A stretch of 64,000 nt of DNA from Butyrivibrio sp. WCD3002. Lineage in GTDB: Bacteria; Bacillota; Clostridia; Lachnospirales; Lachnospiraceae. A program made the position numbers and the translations under genes. Each line of letters starts with the position of its first letter. Position 1 is the stretch's first letter. The DNA lies in NCBI RefSeq assembly GCF_000424265.1, contig NZ_KE384154.1:32180-96179 (forward strand), given 5' to 3'. The notes beneath the pieces were generated by a model. That model worked only from the letters and a program-made list of their open reading frames with translations. It had not been told where the DNA came from and did not search any database. Below, in pieces: positions 1 through 8,624 of the stretch.

Positions 1-112
1 CTGGTACCGTGTACTCCGAACTTACGTTGGCTGTTTCATGATCAATATGTTCTTCATAGTATTTCATTATAATGTCATAGTGCCAGCTGACTTCAGATAT
101 GAAATAAGTCAC
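1..112 (-). CDS. possible partial ORF at window edge
   Basis: A minus-strand reading frame begins with GTG at 112 (or ATG at 67) and stays open to the left edge, so only its first 37 or so codons are visible. The start of the peptide reads MTYFISEVSWHYD. I do not recognise it. No convincing ribosome-binding site precedes either start, so it may be chance. The stretch from 113 to 270 holds no gene I can support. Confidence 0.2.
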   Translation of the reverse strand, partial: MTYFISEVSWHYDIIMKYYEEHIDHETANVSSEYTVP

Positions 113-270
113 TGCCGCACTGTTTCAGCCTATTTTTTTCACACGTGAAGAGACCGTAAAATAAAAGGACCGGTTTTCTCCGATCCTAGTATCTCTATGC
201 TGCTTCTCGTAATCTATAATTGTCACTTCTTGCATAAATGATTTTCCATCTCTGTAATTCTTTCAATCTT

Positions 271-459
271 CTACATCAGCTCAATATCCGGAATTACTTT
301 GACAATCTTCTTTACTACATTTTCTTGTAGATATGCTTCATTCAGTTTCCTTTTAGAGTATTTCAAATACGTATTCTGCGTCTTTTCTATCAAAAAATGT
401 GTAAAAAATATTTCCCAACTAAAGTACTCACTGCTTTCAATATATGTGAAAGAACTCAT
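271..459 (-). pseudogene. possible frameshifted tail of the upstream P-loop gene
   Basis: This 62-codon frame overlaps the last 23 bases of the P-loop ATPase gene in another frame and continues downstream of its stop. The P-loop product stops abruptly after TYHEFFHIY, which looks short for an ATPase of this kind, so this frame may be its displaced C-terminus after a frameshift. The peptide has no motif I recognise and ends in VIPDIELM. An alternative is a chance ORF. The frameshift idea rests on my recollection of longer relatives and is inference. Confidence 0.25.
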
Positions 460-892
460 GATATGTCTGCTTCAAACCCGCGTATTTACCTGATGATCTA
501 ATGCCATATATCTCATCAACACTATAGGGAAGATTTACCAAGCCTTCTCTTGTGACTATTACGTAATAATTATCTGACTTTCTTACTGCTTCTGCAAAAT
601 CATAGCTTGGGAGGAATTCGTTATCTTCATCTATGAATACTATTGTATCCTTCATTATTGGCAGCAAGGTACTCCAATCTCTTCCTGCAAGTACACGACA
701 CTCTTTGTCACACGAAAGGGTTATGCCGCTCTCTTTTCCGGATTCATAATATTCACTTATCATTTCCACCAATGTGGTCTTTCCTGTCGCACTGTCTCCC
801 TTGATAATCGTTATATTTCTTTTTATATCAAATTCATATTTCACCGTTGCATTTGAAACGGTAATGTGATGTATACCTTTCATTGCAATCAT
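437..892 (-). CDS. P-loop ATP-binding protein, probably truncated
   Basis: A short cytoplasmic protein with a clear Walker A motif, GDSATGKTT, followed by a Walker B-like TIVFIDEDNEF. Between them lies a conserved-looking CDKECRVLAGRDW segment. This suggests an AAA/ABC-like nucleotide-binding domain, but I cannot name a function. The frame is open to 952, where a TTG could act as start. I prefer the ATG at 892 (or 883), where HITVSN begins a normal strand-loop-Walker A fold, although neither has a strong ribosome-binding site. The product ends right after TYHEFFHIY, and a second frame continues downstream, so the gene may be frameshifted or decaying. It is not evidently linked to the HD-GYP gene next door. 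Confidence 0.55.
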   Translation of the reverse strand: MIAMKGIHHITVSNATVKYEFDIKRNITIIKGDSATGKTTLVEMISEYYESGKESGITLSCDKECRVLAGRDWSTLLPIMKDTIVFIDEDNEFLPSYDFAEAVRKSDNYYVIVTREGLVNLPYSVDEIYGIRSSGKYAGLKQTYHEFFHIY

Positions 893-1045
893 CGGTATAT
901 GTGTTTTTAAAAAACCTTGCCGGATTATATATTGCTTCGGGCATTTCGCCAAAAAATATTGATAGCATTCATCAATTCCTCTTTATCCTATTCAAAATCT
1001 AACCTCAGCTTTCTCTAACATATTATTTTACCACAACTACTCTAT

Positions 1046-2065
1046 TCAGTTATTCAAAATCTGCAAGATTGTCACATCAAGCTTCTTCATAAGATCAAGA
1101 ACACTGCCGCTTTCAAGCTTGATCTTAGGTCTGGAGAGCTGCTTGGGATGGTTCTCAAGGATTGTTCCCTGCTGTCCTGTAGATAGAAGTACTCTGCAGC
1201 CTGCAGGATAAGGAGCTACATATTTAATGAAGGTACTTGCCACCTCCCTGTCGAACATGGTGCCGCTGTTTGCCATGATATATTCGATGGCATCGGCGGG
1301 ATTCATGGAATCCTTGTAGGCACGCTTGGAGGTCAGGGCATCATAGACGTCCGCTACGTGGATGATTCTGGCAAACTTGTGGATCTTTTCTCCTTCAAGG
1401 CCACGCGGATAGCCTGAGCCATCCCAGTTTTCGTGGTGGGAATACACCGCGTTTTTTACAACTGCTGCCACATCCTCGCCGTCCTGCTTCACCTTGTCAC
1501 GGAGTCTGATAAGACCATACTCCGGATGCTTCTTCATAACGGTAAGCTCTTCCTGACTGAGCTTTGAGGGCTTATTTATTATTTCGATTGGAACATCGCA
1601 TTTTCCTATATCATGCATGAGGGCTGCCTGAGACAAAAGCTCAAGCTCCTCGTTTCTAAGCCCCATTCCTATGCCGATGATAACGGACAGCACATCTACA
1701 TTTACACTGTGGATGTAGGTGTAGTTATCGTAGGAGCTGAGGGTTATCTGCTCTATAATAAGGGACTCTGCATTTTGTACCTCATTAACGATGCTGTTTG
1801 CAAGGAACTGGCAGGCGTTAATATCCAGCTTTTTAAGCTTATTTATAGCTTTAATTCTGGTCTCGTTTGATACTATCTGTCTTGCGGTGTTTATATCATC
1901 CTTTTCGAAAATATATGCACCGTCAAAATCATGCATCAAAATCCTGTTTATATAGGGCTGCGTTAGCACTGTATTGGATTTTAGAAGGATCTTTTCATTA
2001 TCATCATATAGATTGCTGGATAGGATCATTCCAGGCTTAAGATCCCTGGCACTGACATATCTCAT
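1046..2065 (-). CDS. HD-GYP domain protein, probable cyclic-di-GMP phosphodiesterase
   Basis: The 339-residue product has an N-terminal region (about 1-110) of the type often found before clostridial HD-GYP domains, then the HD-GYP hydrolase domain. The metal-binding HD pair is in ALMHDIGKCDVP (about 148-159) and the signature HHENWDGSGYP is at about 210-220, followed by HVADVYDALTSKRAY. These residues are those of active enzymes that linearise cyclic di-GMP. No membrane segment or receiver domain is seen. The gene begins with ATG at 2065, directly after the TGA of the intein-like gene (junction TGAATG), and its ribosome-binding site AGGGAGG lies inside the end of that gene. The two are therefore translationally coupled. 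The exact nucleotide substrate is inferred from the family. Confidence 0.9.
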   Translation of the reverse strand: MRYVSARDLKPGMILSSNLYDDNEKILLKSNTVLTQPYINRILMHDFDGAYIFEKDDINTARQIVSNETRIKAINKLKKLDINACQFLANSIVNEVQNAESLIIEQITLSSYDNYTYIHSVNVDVLSVIIGIGMGLRNEELELLSQAALMHDIGKCDVPIEIINKPSKLSQEELTVMKKHPEYGLIRLRDKVKQDGEDVAAVVKNAVYSHHENWDGSGYPRGLEGEKIHKFARIIHVADVYDALTSKRAYKDSMNPADAIEYIMANSGTMFDREVASTFIKYVAPYPAGCRVLLSTGQQGTILENHPKQLSRPKIKLESGSVLDLMKKLDVTILQILNN

Positions 2066-3115
2066 TCACTGTACCTCCCTAAACATACCCGTTGTACAGT
2101 TATGGGAAACAACCCCGTTAGCAATAAAGTTCCTGCCTGAGGTTGTGATTTCTATCAGCTCCTCTCTTCTTTTTATCTCTTCTATAGATACTACCTTTAT
2201 TGTATCGTTATGCACGTTACTCATGGGAACGTGCTCAAACTGCTGGGTTAAAACCGGTGTAAAAATATGGTAGAACCTCAAAAGCTCCGATGCACCGCCA
2301 AAGAGCGTCGCAGACATATCCTGACTGTTGTACTCATATTCAAAGTTGTAAAGCTCAAGACCCTTTTTCAGGATTTCAAGATACTTCATCTTGGCACTGG
2401 CAAGGGTCTTAACCACGGGATTGTTACTTCCGTCAGAATCGTATACCCCTGCAATAAAGCCTCGTAAAAATTCATCCTTATCCCTGTCCTTTGCAAATTT
2501 CTCTGATAACATGACCATCTGTGTATAGGGCAAATTCAGCTTAGCCGTTACAAAGTGCTCATTGGTATTGTTATTGTGGGCAAAGCAGGGCTCTATCGAA
2601 GCCTCGATCCCCAGGTATAGCAGGTAGTTATAAAGGCGCATTGTAACTGCTGATTCGCAAAGTACAAACTCAGCCATCTCTCCGCCCTTAAGGCCTACAA
2701 GATTTTTGCCATAGATCTCTATTCCAAGGAAATAGCCTTCCATGTATTGCTTGGTTTCTTCGTAGTTCTTGGCGATCTTACCGCCGATTCCGGACATCTT
2801 AACATCATTTTTAAGATACACCTTGTCTTCACCAAGGCTGCCGTCATCATATGTAAAAAGCCATCCAAGCTGAGTAAGCCACTGGTGATTTGGACTGCTT
2901 ATAAGGGATCTTCCATCCGCTAAGGTAATCTTTACAGCCTTGCCCTTTCGTCTGTTAACGTCAGTTACTTCCCCCTTAATGTATTGATGAATCTCGCCGT
3001 CATACTGGACCGAGTAAACAAGGTCACCCTTTTTTACATCCTTGATCTTCCTGACCGTATTGTCATACATCAGGATGTCCATATTTCCATCAACATAATC
3101 AAATGTTTTTCTCAT
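2066..3115 (-). CDS. free-standing intein-like Hint/LAGLIDADG protein
   Basis: The 349-residue product reads like an entire intein with almost no host protein. An N-terminal Hint block A-like segment (about 7-35, DNTVRKIKDVKKGDLVYS), block B-like SSPNHQWLT (73-81), two homing-endonuclease motifs (about 128-137 and FIAGVYDSDG at 220-229) and a C-terminal block F/G ending ANGVVSHNC (332-340) are in the canonical order. The terminal His-Asn and the +1 Cys are intact. By my alignment the catalytic first residue (Cys or Ser) is Tyr7, and the first endonuclease motif has Gly136 where the catalytic Asp is expected, so normal splicing and cleavage are doubtful. Only 6 residues precede and 10 follow the intein core. 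It has its own ribosome-binding site, AAGGAG, before ATG 3115. The last codons carry the ribosome-binding site of the HD-GYP gene. Confidence 0.8.
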   Translation of the reverse strand: MRKTFDYVDGNMDILMYDNTVRKIKDVKKGDLVYSVQYDGEIHQYIKGEVTDVNRRKGKAVKITLADGRSLISSPNHQWLTQLGWLFTYDDGSLGEDKVYLKNDVKMSGIGGKIAKNYEETKQYMEGYFLGIEIYGKNLVGLKGGEMAEFVLCESAVTMRLYNYLLYLGIEASIEPCFAHNNNTNEHFVTAKLNLPYTQMVMLSEKFAKDRDKDEFLRGFIAGVYDSDGSNNPVVKTLASAKMKYLEILKKGLELYNFEYEYNSQDMSATLFGGASELLRFYHIFTPVLTQQFEHVPMSNVHNDTIKVVSIEEIKRREELIEITTSGRNFIANGVVSHNCTTGMFREVQ

Positions 3116-3180
3116 ATCTGGCTCCTTACAAAAAACGCAGCTGCTTCGTATATTATATCATTTTAGAAACGATGCCGTTC

Positions 3181-3209
3181 ATTATACGATATCCGTAAAG
3201 CCGCTTCAA
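3181..3209 (-). promoter_or_regulatory. sigma-A-type promoter for the Hint/HD-GYP operon
   Basis: On the minus strand, TTGAAG (3209-3204) and a perfect TATAAT (3186-3181) are separated by 17 bases, 66 bases upstream of the Hint gene start. No other good promoter was seen for the pair. Confidence 0.6.
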
Positions 3210-3369
3210 TACTGACTTTTTACATTTTATAAATAATGATTTTATAGTAATTTAATACACCAAAAAGCGTTTTTAAATGCTTTATCGTGATAAAATTCAA
3301 TTATTCGCAATAGGTTTTCTGACTAATGCATATATTGTCAGATAACGCACCTAATATTGGAGGTTTCTT

Positions 3370-5382
3370 ATGAGTGGCAAAGAGAAAAAATCAAATAGCG
3401 GTATCAGCCCTAAGGACAGTATCAAAACCAGACTTATAGCAATTATGCTGCTGGTATGTGCAGTTCCTCTTATAGTTTCCACTATAGTAAGCTATAAGAC
3501 ATCTGCAGATAAAGCCTATGCCGATGCCATCGATTCCATGGAATGGGAGGTATGGTATCTGGATGCGCAGTGGCAGGAGGTTCTTGATAATAACCTTAAA
3601 ACTATCCAGGCTGTTGCCATGGCACCTTCTACCATAGCCTTTATGCTGGCTCAGGATGATGAGGGACTTAAGGAGGTTGAGCTTAACTATCTTGCATCTA
3701 TTGATGAGATGATGGCTGATGACTCCCTGACAGTGCTTACGGGCGCCGATGGAATGCAGGTTCTGAGAACCTCCGGCAATTATGTAGATGTTAGTCAGCG
3801 CGATTATTTTAAGAACGCAATGGCAGGAAAAACCGACATTTCAGATATCATCGTATCTACTGCAACAGGTACCCGTCAGGTTACCTTCTCTGCTCCTATC
3901 AAGGACTATGACGGAACCGTTCTTGGTATCGTTCAGAGAAACTATGACCTTAACACCTTCCATGAAATGCTTGCTGCAGAGTCCGAGGATGCATTTTTAA
4001 CAGACAGAACAGGTAAGGTTGCCGCACATTCTCAGTATGAGATCACCGAGGAAAATGAAGACGACAGAAGTCAGTCCGTTTTCATGACATCCGGTCTTGC
4101 AGAAGGTAATTACAGCGCAGATACAGGCAGAGGCTATAAAGCCGTAGTATGCTACGTAAAAAATGCCACCTCAGACTGGAGACTGTGCGTAGCTACAAAT
4201 ACAGTAAAGATTAACGCAGAATCAAGAGCCTCCGCCACGATTATCGTAGGTGTTGGTATTGTAATGCTCATTATAGCTGTAATAATTTCCGTATATATGG
4301 CCTTCTCCTTTACAAATCCCGTTCAGGCGGTTAACGCATCTCTTGCAGAGCTTGCTGACGGACGCTTTGCAAAGGTTGAAAAATACGCCGACAGAAAAGA
4401 TGAGTTTGGTCAGATTGTAAATAACACAAATGACGTTATAGGTAAGCTCAGCGAGATTGTTTCCGAGATCAAGGCCTCCGCTTCTGATGTGGGACAGTCC
4501 TCAGAGGAGCTGGCAGATATGGCCAATCAGATTTCCCAGACTGCAGAGGATGTATCAAATGCGGTTCAGGAAATTGCATCAGGTGCAACCCAGCAGGCTG
4601 ACGAAATTCAGAGCGCATCGGAAAATGTAGGAAAAATCGGCGATGCTGTAAGCGATGTGCAGACATCCACAGGAAACCTCTCCACTCTCGCTCAGAAGAT
4701 GAAGGAGGCATCCGAGGTATCAAGCAGATCCCTTGCTTCCCTCCAGGATTCTTCATCTGATATGACAAATAAGATCGATGATATTTCAAATACAATCTCC
4801 GCAACTCAGGAGGCTGTATCAAATATCAACGATAAGGTTGAAGGTATTGCATCTATTGCAACCCAGACCAATCTCCTGTCTCTCAACGCTTCTATTGAGG
4901 CAGCAAGAGCAGGTGAAGCAGGTAAGGGCTTTGCGGTTGTTGCTGAAGAGATTGGAAAACTTGCAGATGATTCCAAGCAGATGGCTGACGATATCAGAAG
5001 AGAGATGGATATCCTGTTAGAGCAGAGTAGCGCAGCTGTTTCTGCAGCAGCAGATGTTAAGCAGGGCAATATGGATCAGCAGCTTGCTCTCGGAGAAACT
5101 CTTGAAGCTGTTAACGGCATGCTGGAGGATATCGGCAGCACAGTCGGCGGCGTAGATCTTATCTCCCAGGGCGCAGATACCTGCGATTCCTCCAAGAACG
5201 CAGTTGTAGATACCATGAGTGCACTGTCAGCAATTTCCGAAGAGAACGCTGCATCCTCAGAGGAGACAGGCGCATCCATGCAGGAGCTTTCCGCAACAGT
5301 TACTACTCTCGCATCCTCAGCTGATAACCTTAAGACCGTAGCTGAGAAGCTGAATGAGAATATCGCGTTCTTTAAATCATAA
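3370..5382 (+). CDS. methyl-accepting chemotaxis protein with extracytoplasmic sensor
   Basis: A 670-residue transmembrane chemoreceptor. A short basic N-terminus is followed by TM1 (about 22-42), an extracytoplasmic sensor region (about 43-285) of the double-Cache type that usually binds small metabolites, TM2 (about 286-312), a HAMP linker and the long coiled-coil signalling domain. The conserved hairpin tip [20 protein letters not shown] lies at about 500-519 and contacts CheA/CheW in this family. The ligand cannot be read from the sequence. ATG 3370 follows a good TTGGAGG ribosome-binding site, and a strong terminator follows the stop, so the gene is probably monocistronic. No other chemotaxis gene is adjacent, which is usual for the many scattered receptors of motile Lachnospiraceae. 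Confidence 0.93.
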   Translation: MSGKEKKSNSGISPKDSIKTRLIAIMLLVCAVPLIVSTIVSYKTSADKAYADAIDSMEWEVWYLDAQWQEVLDNNLKTIQAVAMAPSTIAFMLAQDDEGLKEVELNYLASIDEMMADDSLTVLTGADGMQVLRTSGNYVDVSQRDYFKNAMAGKTDISDIIVSTATGTRQVTFSAPIKDYDGTVLGIVQRNYDLNTFHEMLAAESEDAFLTDRTGKVAAHSQYEITEENEDDRSQSVFMTSGLAEGNYSADTGRGYKAVVCYVKNATSDWRLCVATNTVKINAESRASATIIVGVGIVMLIIAVIISVYMAFSFTNPVQAVNASLAELADGRFAKVEKYADRKDEFGQIVNNTNDVIGKLSEIVSEIKASASDVGQSSEELADMANQISQTAEDVSNAVQEIASGATQQADEIQSASENVGKIGDAVSDVQTSTGNLSTLAQKMKEASEVSSRSLASLQDSSSDMTNKIDDISNTISATQEAVSNINDKVEGIASIATQTNLLSLNASIEAARAGEAGKGFAVVAEEIGKLADDSKQMADDIRREMDILLEQSSAAVSAAADVKQGNMDQQLALGETLEAVNGMLEDIGSTVGGVDLISQGADTCDSSKNAVVDTMSALSAISEENAASSEETGASMQELSATVTTLASSADNLKTVAEKLNENIAFFKS

Positions 5383-5415
5383 TGCTTTGGAAAGCTCGTA
5401 AATAAGCCACTTTTT

Positions 5416-5467
5416 GGCCCCACCACTGCAGGCGTTCGCCTGGGTGATGGGGCTTTTCTATTTTTTG
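5416..5467 (+). terminator. Rho-independent terminator after the chemoreceptor gene
   Basis: A long GC-rich stem (arms from 5417 and to 5453, GCCCCA pairing with TGGGGC, apex GGCGTTCGCC) is followed by TTTTCTATTTTTTG. It sits 35 bases after the chemoreceptor stop. Confidence 0.85.
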
Positions 5468-5565
5468 TGCTAAAGCGATAAATTTTCTCTTTTTCACAGT
5501 CCTGAGTGCTGTATAATGTGTTTTGGAAAAAAGCAATTCGAAATATTAAGTAATGGAGAATCATA

Positions 5566-6396
5566 ATGACAAGTAAGCTACCTGCAGATTTTCATATGCA
5601 CACCCACAATTCAGGGGACTCGGATGCTCCCATGAAGGACATGATAGAAAGCGCCATCTCAAAGGGACTTTCATCCATATGCTTTACTGAGCACAACGAC
5701 TTCGATTATCCCGATATGCCGGATAATCCGCCTGATGGCTTTGAAGTAAATACCGAGGCTTACAGAGAAGAATTCCTCGCACTTAAGCCCTTATATGAGG
5801 ATAAGCTGACCCTTAACTGGGGCATAGAGATCGGCATGCAGCCTCATCTTGCGGAAAGGAATACGGATTATATAGGCTCCTATCCCTTTGATTTTGTCAT
5901 CGCATCAAACCATGTATGCCACAGAAAGGACCCCTACTACCCTTCCTTTTACGAGGGAAGAAGCGAAAGGGAAGCCTTCCTTGAGTTCTTCGAGTCTACC
6001 TTGGAAAACCTTAAGCTCTTTGATAACTACGACGTGCTTGGGCACCTTGATTACATCGTCCGCTATGCACCTGAATTCGATAAAAACTACAGGTATTCAG
6101 ACTATGCGGATATCATCGATGCTATTCTTAAGCACCTTATAGAAAAAGGAAAAGGACTTGATGTAAACACCAAGTCCCTGTACTCAAAAAATGCACTTTT
6201 AAATCCAAATCCCTCTAAGGATATTCTGCTCCGCTTTAAGGAGCTAGGCGGTGAGATAATCACCTTTGGTTCAGATGCCCATGTTCCCGAGCATATCGCA
6301 GGCTCTTTCGATGTTGCTACGGAAATCGTAAAGTCCTGCGGCTTTACACACTATGCAACCTTCAAAGCCCGCAAGGTAAGCTTTAAGGAGCTGTAA
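5566..6396 (+). CDS. PHP-domain phosphatase, histidinol-phosphatase-like
   Basis: A 276-residue cytoplasmic metal-dependent hydrolase of the PHP family. The N-terminal metal ligands appear in HMHTHNSGDS (about 9-18), followed by FTEHNDF, a conserved SNHVCH, a GHLDYIVRY segment and the C-terminal TFGSDAHVPEHI. This motif set matches the HisK/YtvP-like group, which includes histidinol-phosphate phosphatase. No other histidine gene is nearby, so the substrate stays open. ATG 5566 has a GGAG ribosome-binding site. The stop is 2 bases from the end of the convergent small membrane-protein gene, leaving no room for a dedicated terminator. Confidence 0.85.
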   Translation: MTSKLPADFHMHTHNSGDSDAPMKDMIESAISKGLSSICFTEHNDFDYPDMPDNPPDGFEVNTEAYREEFLALKPLYEDKLTLNWGIEIGMQPHLAERNTDYIGSYPFDFVIASNHVCHRKDPYYPSFYEGRSEREAFLEFFESTLENLKLFDNYDVLGHLDYIVRYAPEFDKNYRYSDYADIIDAILKHLIEKGKGLDVNTKSLYSKNALLNPNPSKDILLRFKELGGEIITFGSDAHVPEHIAGSFDVATEIVKSCGFTHYATFKARKVSFKEL

Positions 6397-6398
6397 TT

Positions 6399-6620
6399 CT
6401 ACAGTCCGTTTATAAAGTAGCGCTCTGCCATCTCAGTTTCCTTCTCATAGAGCATATCCTCTAATTCAGAGAGGTTCAGCCCCTTTGGGAAGGCAAACTC
6501 CTTTGGCGATACGCCCAGCACTTTTAGTCTTTTCTTTATTTTTCCGCATTCTGTTATGTACCTGTAGATTACGATAACTGCAGGTATCAGCAATGCTACC
6601 ATCAAAGCGTATAATATCAT
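6399..6620 (-). CDS. small single-pass membrane protein of unknown function
   Basis: A 73-residue protein with one N-terminal membrane segment (about 2-22, LYALMVALLIPAVIVIYRYI) and a charged cytoplasmic tail that ends MAERYFINGL. I recognise no family. The start ATG 6620 is preceded by AGAGGTGA at good spacing, which supports a real gene. It converges with the PHP gene. Upstream of it lies the giant inverted repeat. Confidence 0.6.
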   Translation of the reverse strand: MILYALMVALLIPAVIVIYRYITECGKIKKRLKVLGVSPKEFAFPKGLNLSELEDMLYEKETEMAERYFINGL

Positions 6621-6738
6621 CCTGTCACCTCTTTTTTGACATTATACTGTAAAACCTCCATTCCATGCACAAATTTTCGAATTATTTAAAATATGTTTAG
6701 CAATAGTTAATGGTTACTCATTTTATTTAGAGGGCCTA

Positions 6739-7333
6739 TCCCATACCGGATATATTAAGAAACCCGGGCTCTCTGCGGCTTTTTTGAAAAACTTCGGCCA
6801 AGGCCCACAGGGTCAGGCAGGCTTTTCCCTTCCGTGCCTCAGGACATTCCAAAACCTTTCACTGGCTATAAGCATGTGTGATTTTGCATAACTCGTTTTT
6901 TTCAGGCGATAGCACGGTCTACATACAGTCATTTCGAGTCTCTATAGCTGAGTGATGATTATTCTTATGCCCATAAACATCCATTGTGCGCGCGAAGAAA
7001 GTGTTTGAGTAAGGGCTTTCTGTTATGTATTCATTCTGATATAGCCTTTTTAGAAGCCCTTGCGAGTTTCTTTTGAAGCGCGCAAGGCAATGGATGTATG
7101 GGCATTAGAATAATCTCGCGAAGATAACGAGACTCGAAATGACTGTATGCAGGCTGCGCTATCGCCTGAAAACAAACTCAGACATGTTGCAAAATCACAC
7201 ATATAGCCAGTGGAAGATTTTGTAATTTCGGCAGAGGAAGGGAAAAGCCTGCCTGACCCTATAGGCCTTGGCCGAAGTTTTTATACCCCAAGCCGCAGAG
7301 AGCCCGGGTTTCTTTTTTCTTTCCGGTATGGGA
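6739..7333. repeat. giant imperfect inverted repeat (595 bp) able to form one long hairpin
   Basis: Almost the whole space between the small membrane-protein gene and the GGDEF gene is one inverted repeat. Perfectly complementary blocks occur in mirror order: 6739-6750 with 7322-7333, 6757-6781 with 7290-7314 (25 bp), 6787-6805 with 7264-7282, 6809-6833 with 7236-7260 (25 bp), 6860-6869 with 7203-7212, 6874-6888 with 7188-7202, 6899-6913 with 7158-7172, 6922-6942 with 7129-7149 (21 bp), 6957-6965 with 7107-7115, 6967-6974 with 7098-7105, 6977-6986 with 7088-7097, 6988-6993 with 7078-7083 and 7011-7018 with 7054-7061. The loop is about 30 bases (7022-7051). Short mismatches separate the blocks. 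No convincing reading frame lies inside. It could be a structured RNA gene, a large fold-back element or a recombination relic. Confidence 0.92.
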
Positions 7334-7397
7334 AGTTTTAGTATATAATAAATAAGTAAGAAACCGAGATATTATCGGCCTTTTGAAGGGAGCACTA

Positions 7398-8120
7398 ATG
7401 CCTTACAAACGCAGCCTTTTAAAGAAAATACGAATCGCCAAGATCGTAATGATGGCGATTTTAATAATTCTAAGCATTTCATATCTTCTGATCCTGATTC
7501 TGAATTCGGAGTTCAGGGCTTCCATCCTGGGGGATGCAGTTTTCCTTATAACCTTTATAATCACATGGCTGTGCCTTCTCACAGGATTTCTGGCGATTCT
7601 TATGGATTTTATCCTTATGAAGAAAAATATAGATGTGGCAAAGGACTTAAGCGATCTCTCATTCCTTGATAAGCTCACAAGTCTTCCCAACAGATTCAGC
7701 ATAGACAGAATCTCATCAAAATACGACACCCAGGATAAGCTGATGCATCTTGGCTGCGTGCTGATGGAGCTTGATAACCTGAAGGAGCTGAATGATAAAA
7801 ACGGCAGAAGCGGCGGTGATGAGGCAATTTCCTCCTTCTGCACTATCCTTGAATCAGTAGGCATGCAGTACGGCCTCATTGGAAGAAACAGCGGAAATGA
7901 GTTCATCGTTGTAATTGAGAACTGTTCACAGCCTGATATCGATTCATTTTTAGAGGTTCTTGGAAAGAGAATAAAAAACCACAATACCTTAAATTCAGAA
8001 ATCCCCATCAGACTGAGATACTCACATATTCTTGGCAATGAGGTATCACCGGAGCATTTCTATGTGCTTATTGCTGCGGTTTACAGAAAATACGAATCAG
8101 ACTCTAAGGTTCTTAACTAG
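7398..8120 (+). CDS. membrane protein with degenerate GGDEF domain
   Basis: The 240-residue product has two N-terminal membrane segments (about 13-33 and 47-70) and a C-terminal GGDEF-type domain beginning FLDKLTSLPNRFSID. The catalytic loop, normally GGDEF, reads RNSGNEFIVV, so the first Gly and the catalytic Asp are changed to Ser and Asn. No I-site is evident. It is therefore unlikely to make cyclic di-GMP and may act as a structural or sensing partner. An in-frame TTG lies at 7383, but the AAGGGAG ribosome-binding site at about 7386-7391 fits ATG 7398. A TATAAT-like box around 7345 lies just after the right arm of the giant inverted repeat. It is the first gene of the operon that runs to 12716, and the next gene starts 9 bases after its stop. 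Confidence 0.75.
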   Translation: MPYKRSLLKKIRIAKIVMMAILIILSISYLLILILNSEFRASILGDAVFLITFIITWLCLLTGFLAILMDFILMKKNIDVAKDLSDLSFLDKLTSLPNRFSIDRISSKYDTQDKLMHLGCVLMELDNLKELNDKNGRSGGDEAISSFCTILESVGMQYGLIGRNSGNEFIVVIENCSQPDIDSFLEVLGKRIKNHNTLNSEIPIRLRYSHILGNEVSPEHFYVLIAAVYRKYESDSKVLN

Positions 8121-8129
8121 GAGCAATAT

Positions 8130-8624
8130 ATGTTTAGCAAAAACCATTCCGATAAATTACAAAAGCTCGTAATGGATATGTGGAATGACGATACGGAAAG
8201 CTTTGCAAAGCTCTACTGCCTTACTGTGGATGACACCTTCAACTACTGCAGGCACATCATAGGCGATGACAAGGAAGCAAGGGCGGCCATTACGGAGATA
8301 TATGAAAACGTGTTAAATGGCATACTGTCCCTAAAGGACCCTTCTCTTCTATCCCCGTGGCTTCGAAGACTTTCCTTTGATGTATGCTACAGAAAAATCA
8401 TGAACGGATGCAGCACAGAGGTCTACGAGCTTTTTAATCCCAACGACTTTATGTCACTTACTTTTATAGAGCAACAGATCATATTTTTATATGATGTCAG
8501 AGAGCTTGACGAAAAGGCTATCGCAAATGCTCTTGGCGTCAGCAAAAGCCTTGTAAAAAAGCACCTGCTTCTTGCAAGGGACCACATATTATCGCTACAT
8601 GAAACAGGCAACGACACAGAATGA
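8130..8624 (+). CDS. sigma-70-family (ECF-like) factor
   Basis: A 164-residue protein with the two-domain plan of small sigma factors. An N-terminal helical region (about 10-90, with FAKLYCLTVDDTFNYCR resembling region 2) is followed by a region 4-like helix-turn-helix (about 112-157, FIEQQIIFLYDVRELDEKAIANALGVSKSLVKKHLLLAR). No zinc-binding anti-sigma gene follows. Instead the next gene, overlapping by 4 bases (ATGA), encodes a membrane-anchored transglutaminase, which could serve as its membrane partner. The ribosome-binding site AGGAGC precedes ATG 8130. Whether it drives its own operon is not visible. The region 2 match is weaker than region 4. Confidence 0.75.
   Translation: MFSKNHSDKLQKLVMDMWNDDTESFAKLYCLTVDDTFNYCRHIIGDDKEARAAITEIYENVLNGILSLKDPSLLSPWLRRLSFDVCYRKIMNGCSTEVYELFNPNDFMSLTFIEQQIIFLYDVRELDEKAIANALGVSKSLVKKHLLLARDHILSLHETGNDTE

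Noticed and set aside
5076..5564. 162-codon minus-strand frame
   Set aside because: It covers the chemoreceptor 3' end and its terminator in antisense, with a Ser-rich composition. It is a shadow of the coiled-coil coding region.
6739..7333. Giant repeat as two back-to-back terminators or as a known ornate RNA (ROOL, GOLLD, HEARO)
   Set aside because: The pairing runs without interruption over about 280 bases per arm, far beyond terminators, and the simple rod lacks the multi-branched plan expected of those RNAs.
7403..8038. 211-codon open frame on the minus strand
   Set aside because: It is antisense to the GGDEF gene, has no ribosome-binding site and an Ile/Arg/Ser-rich composition typical of a shadow frame.
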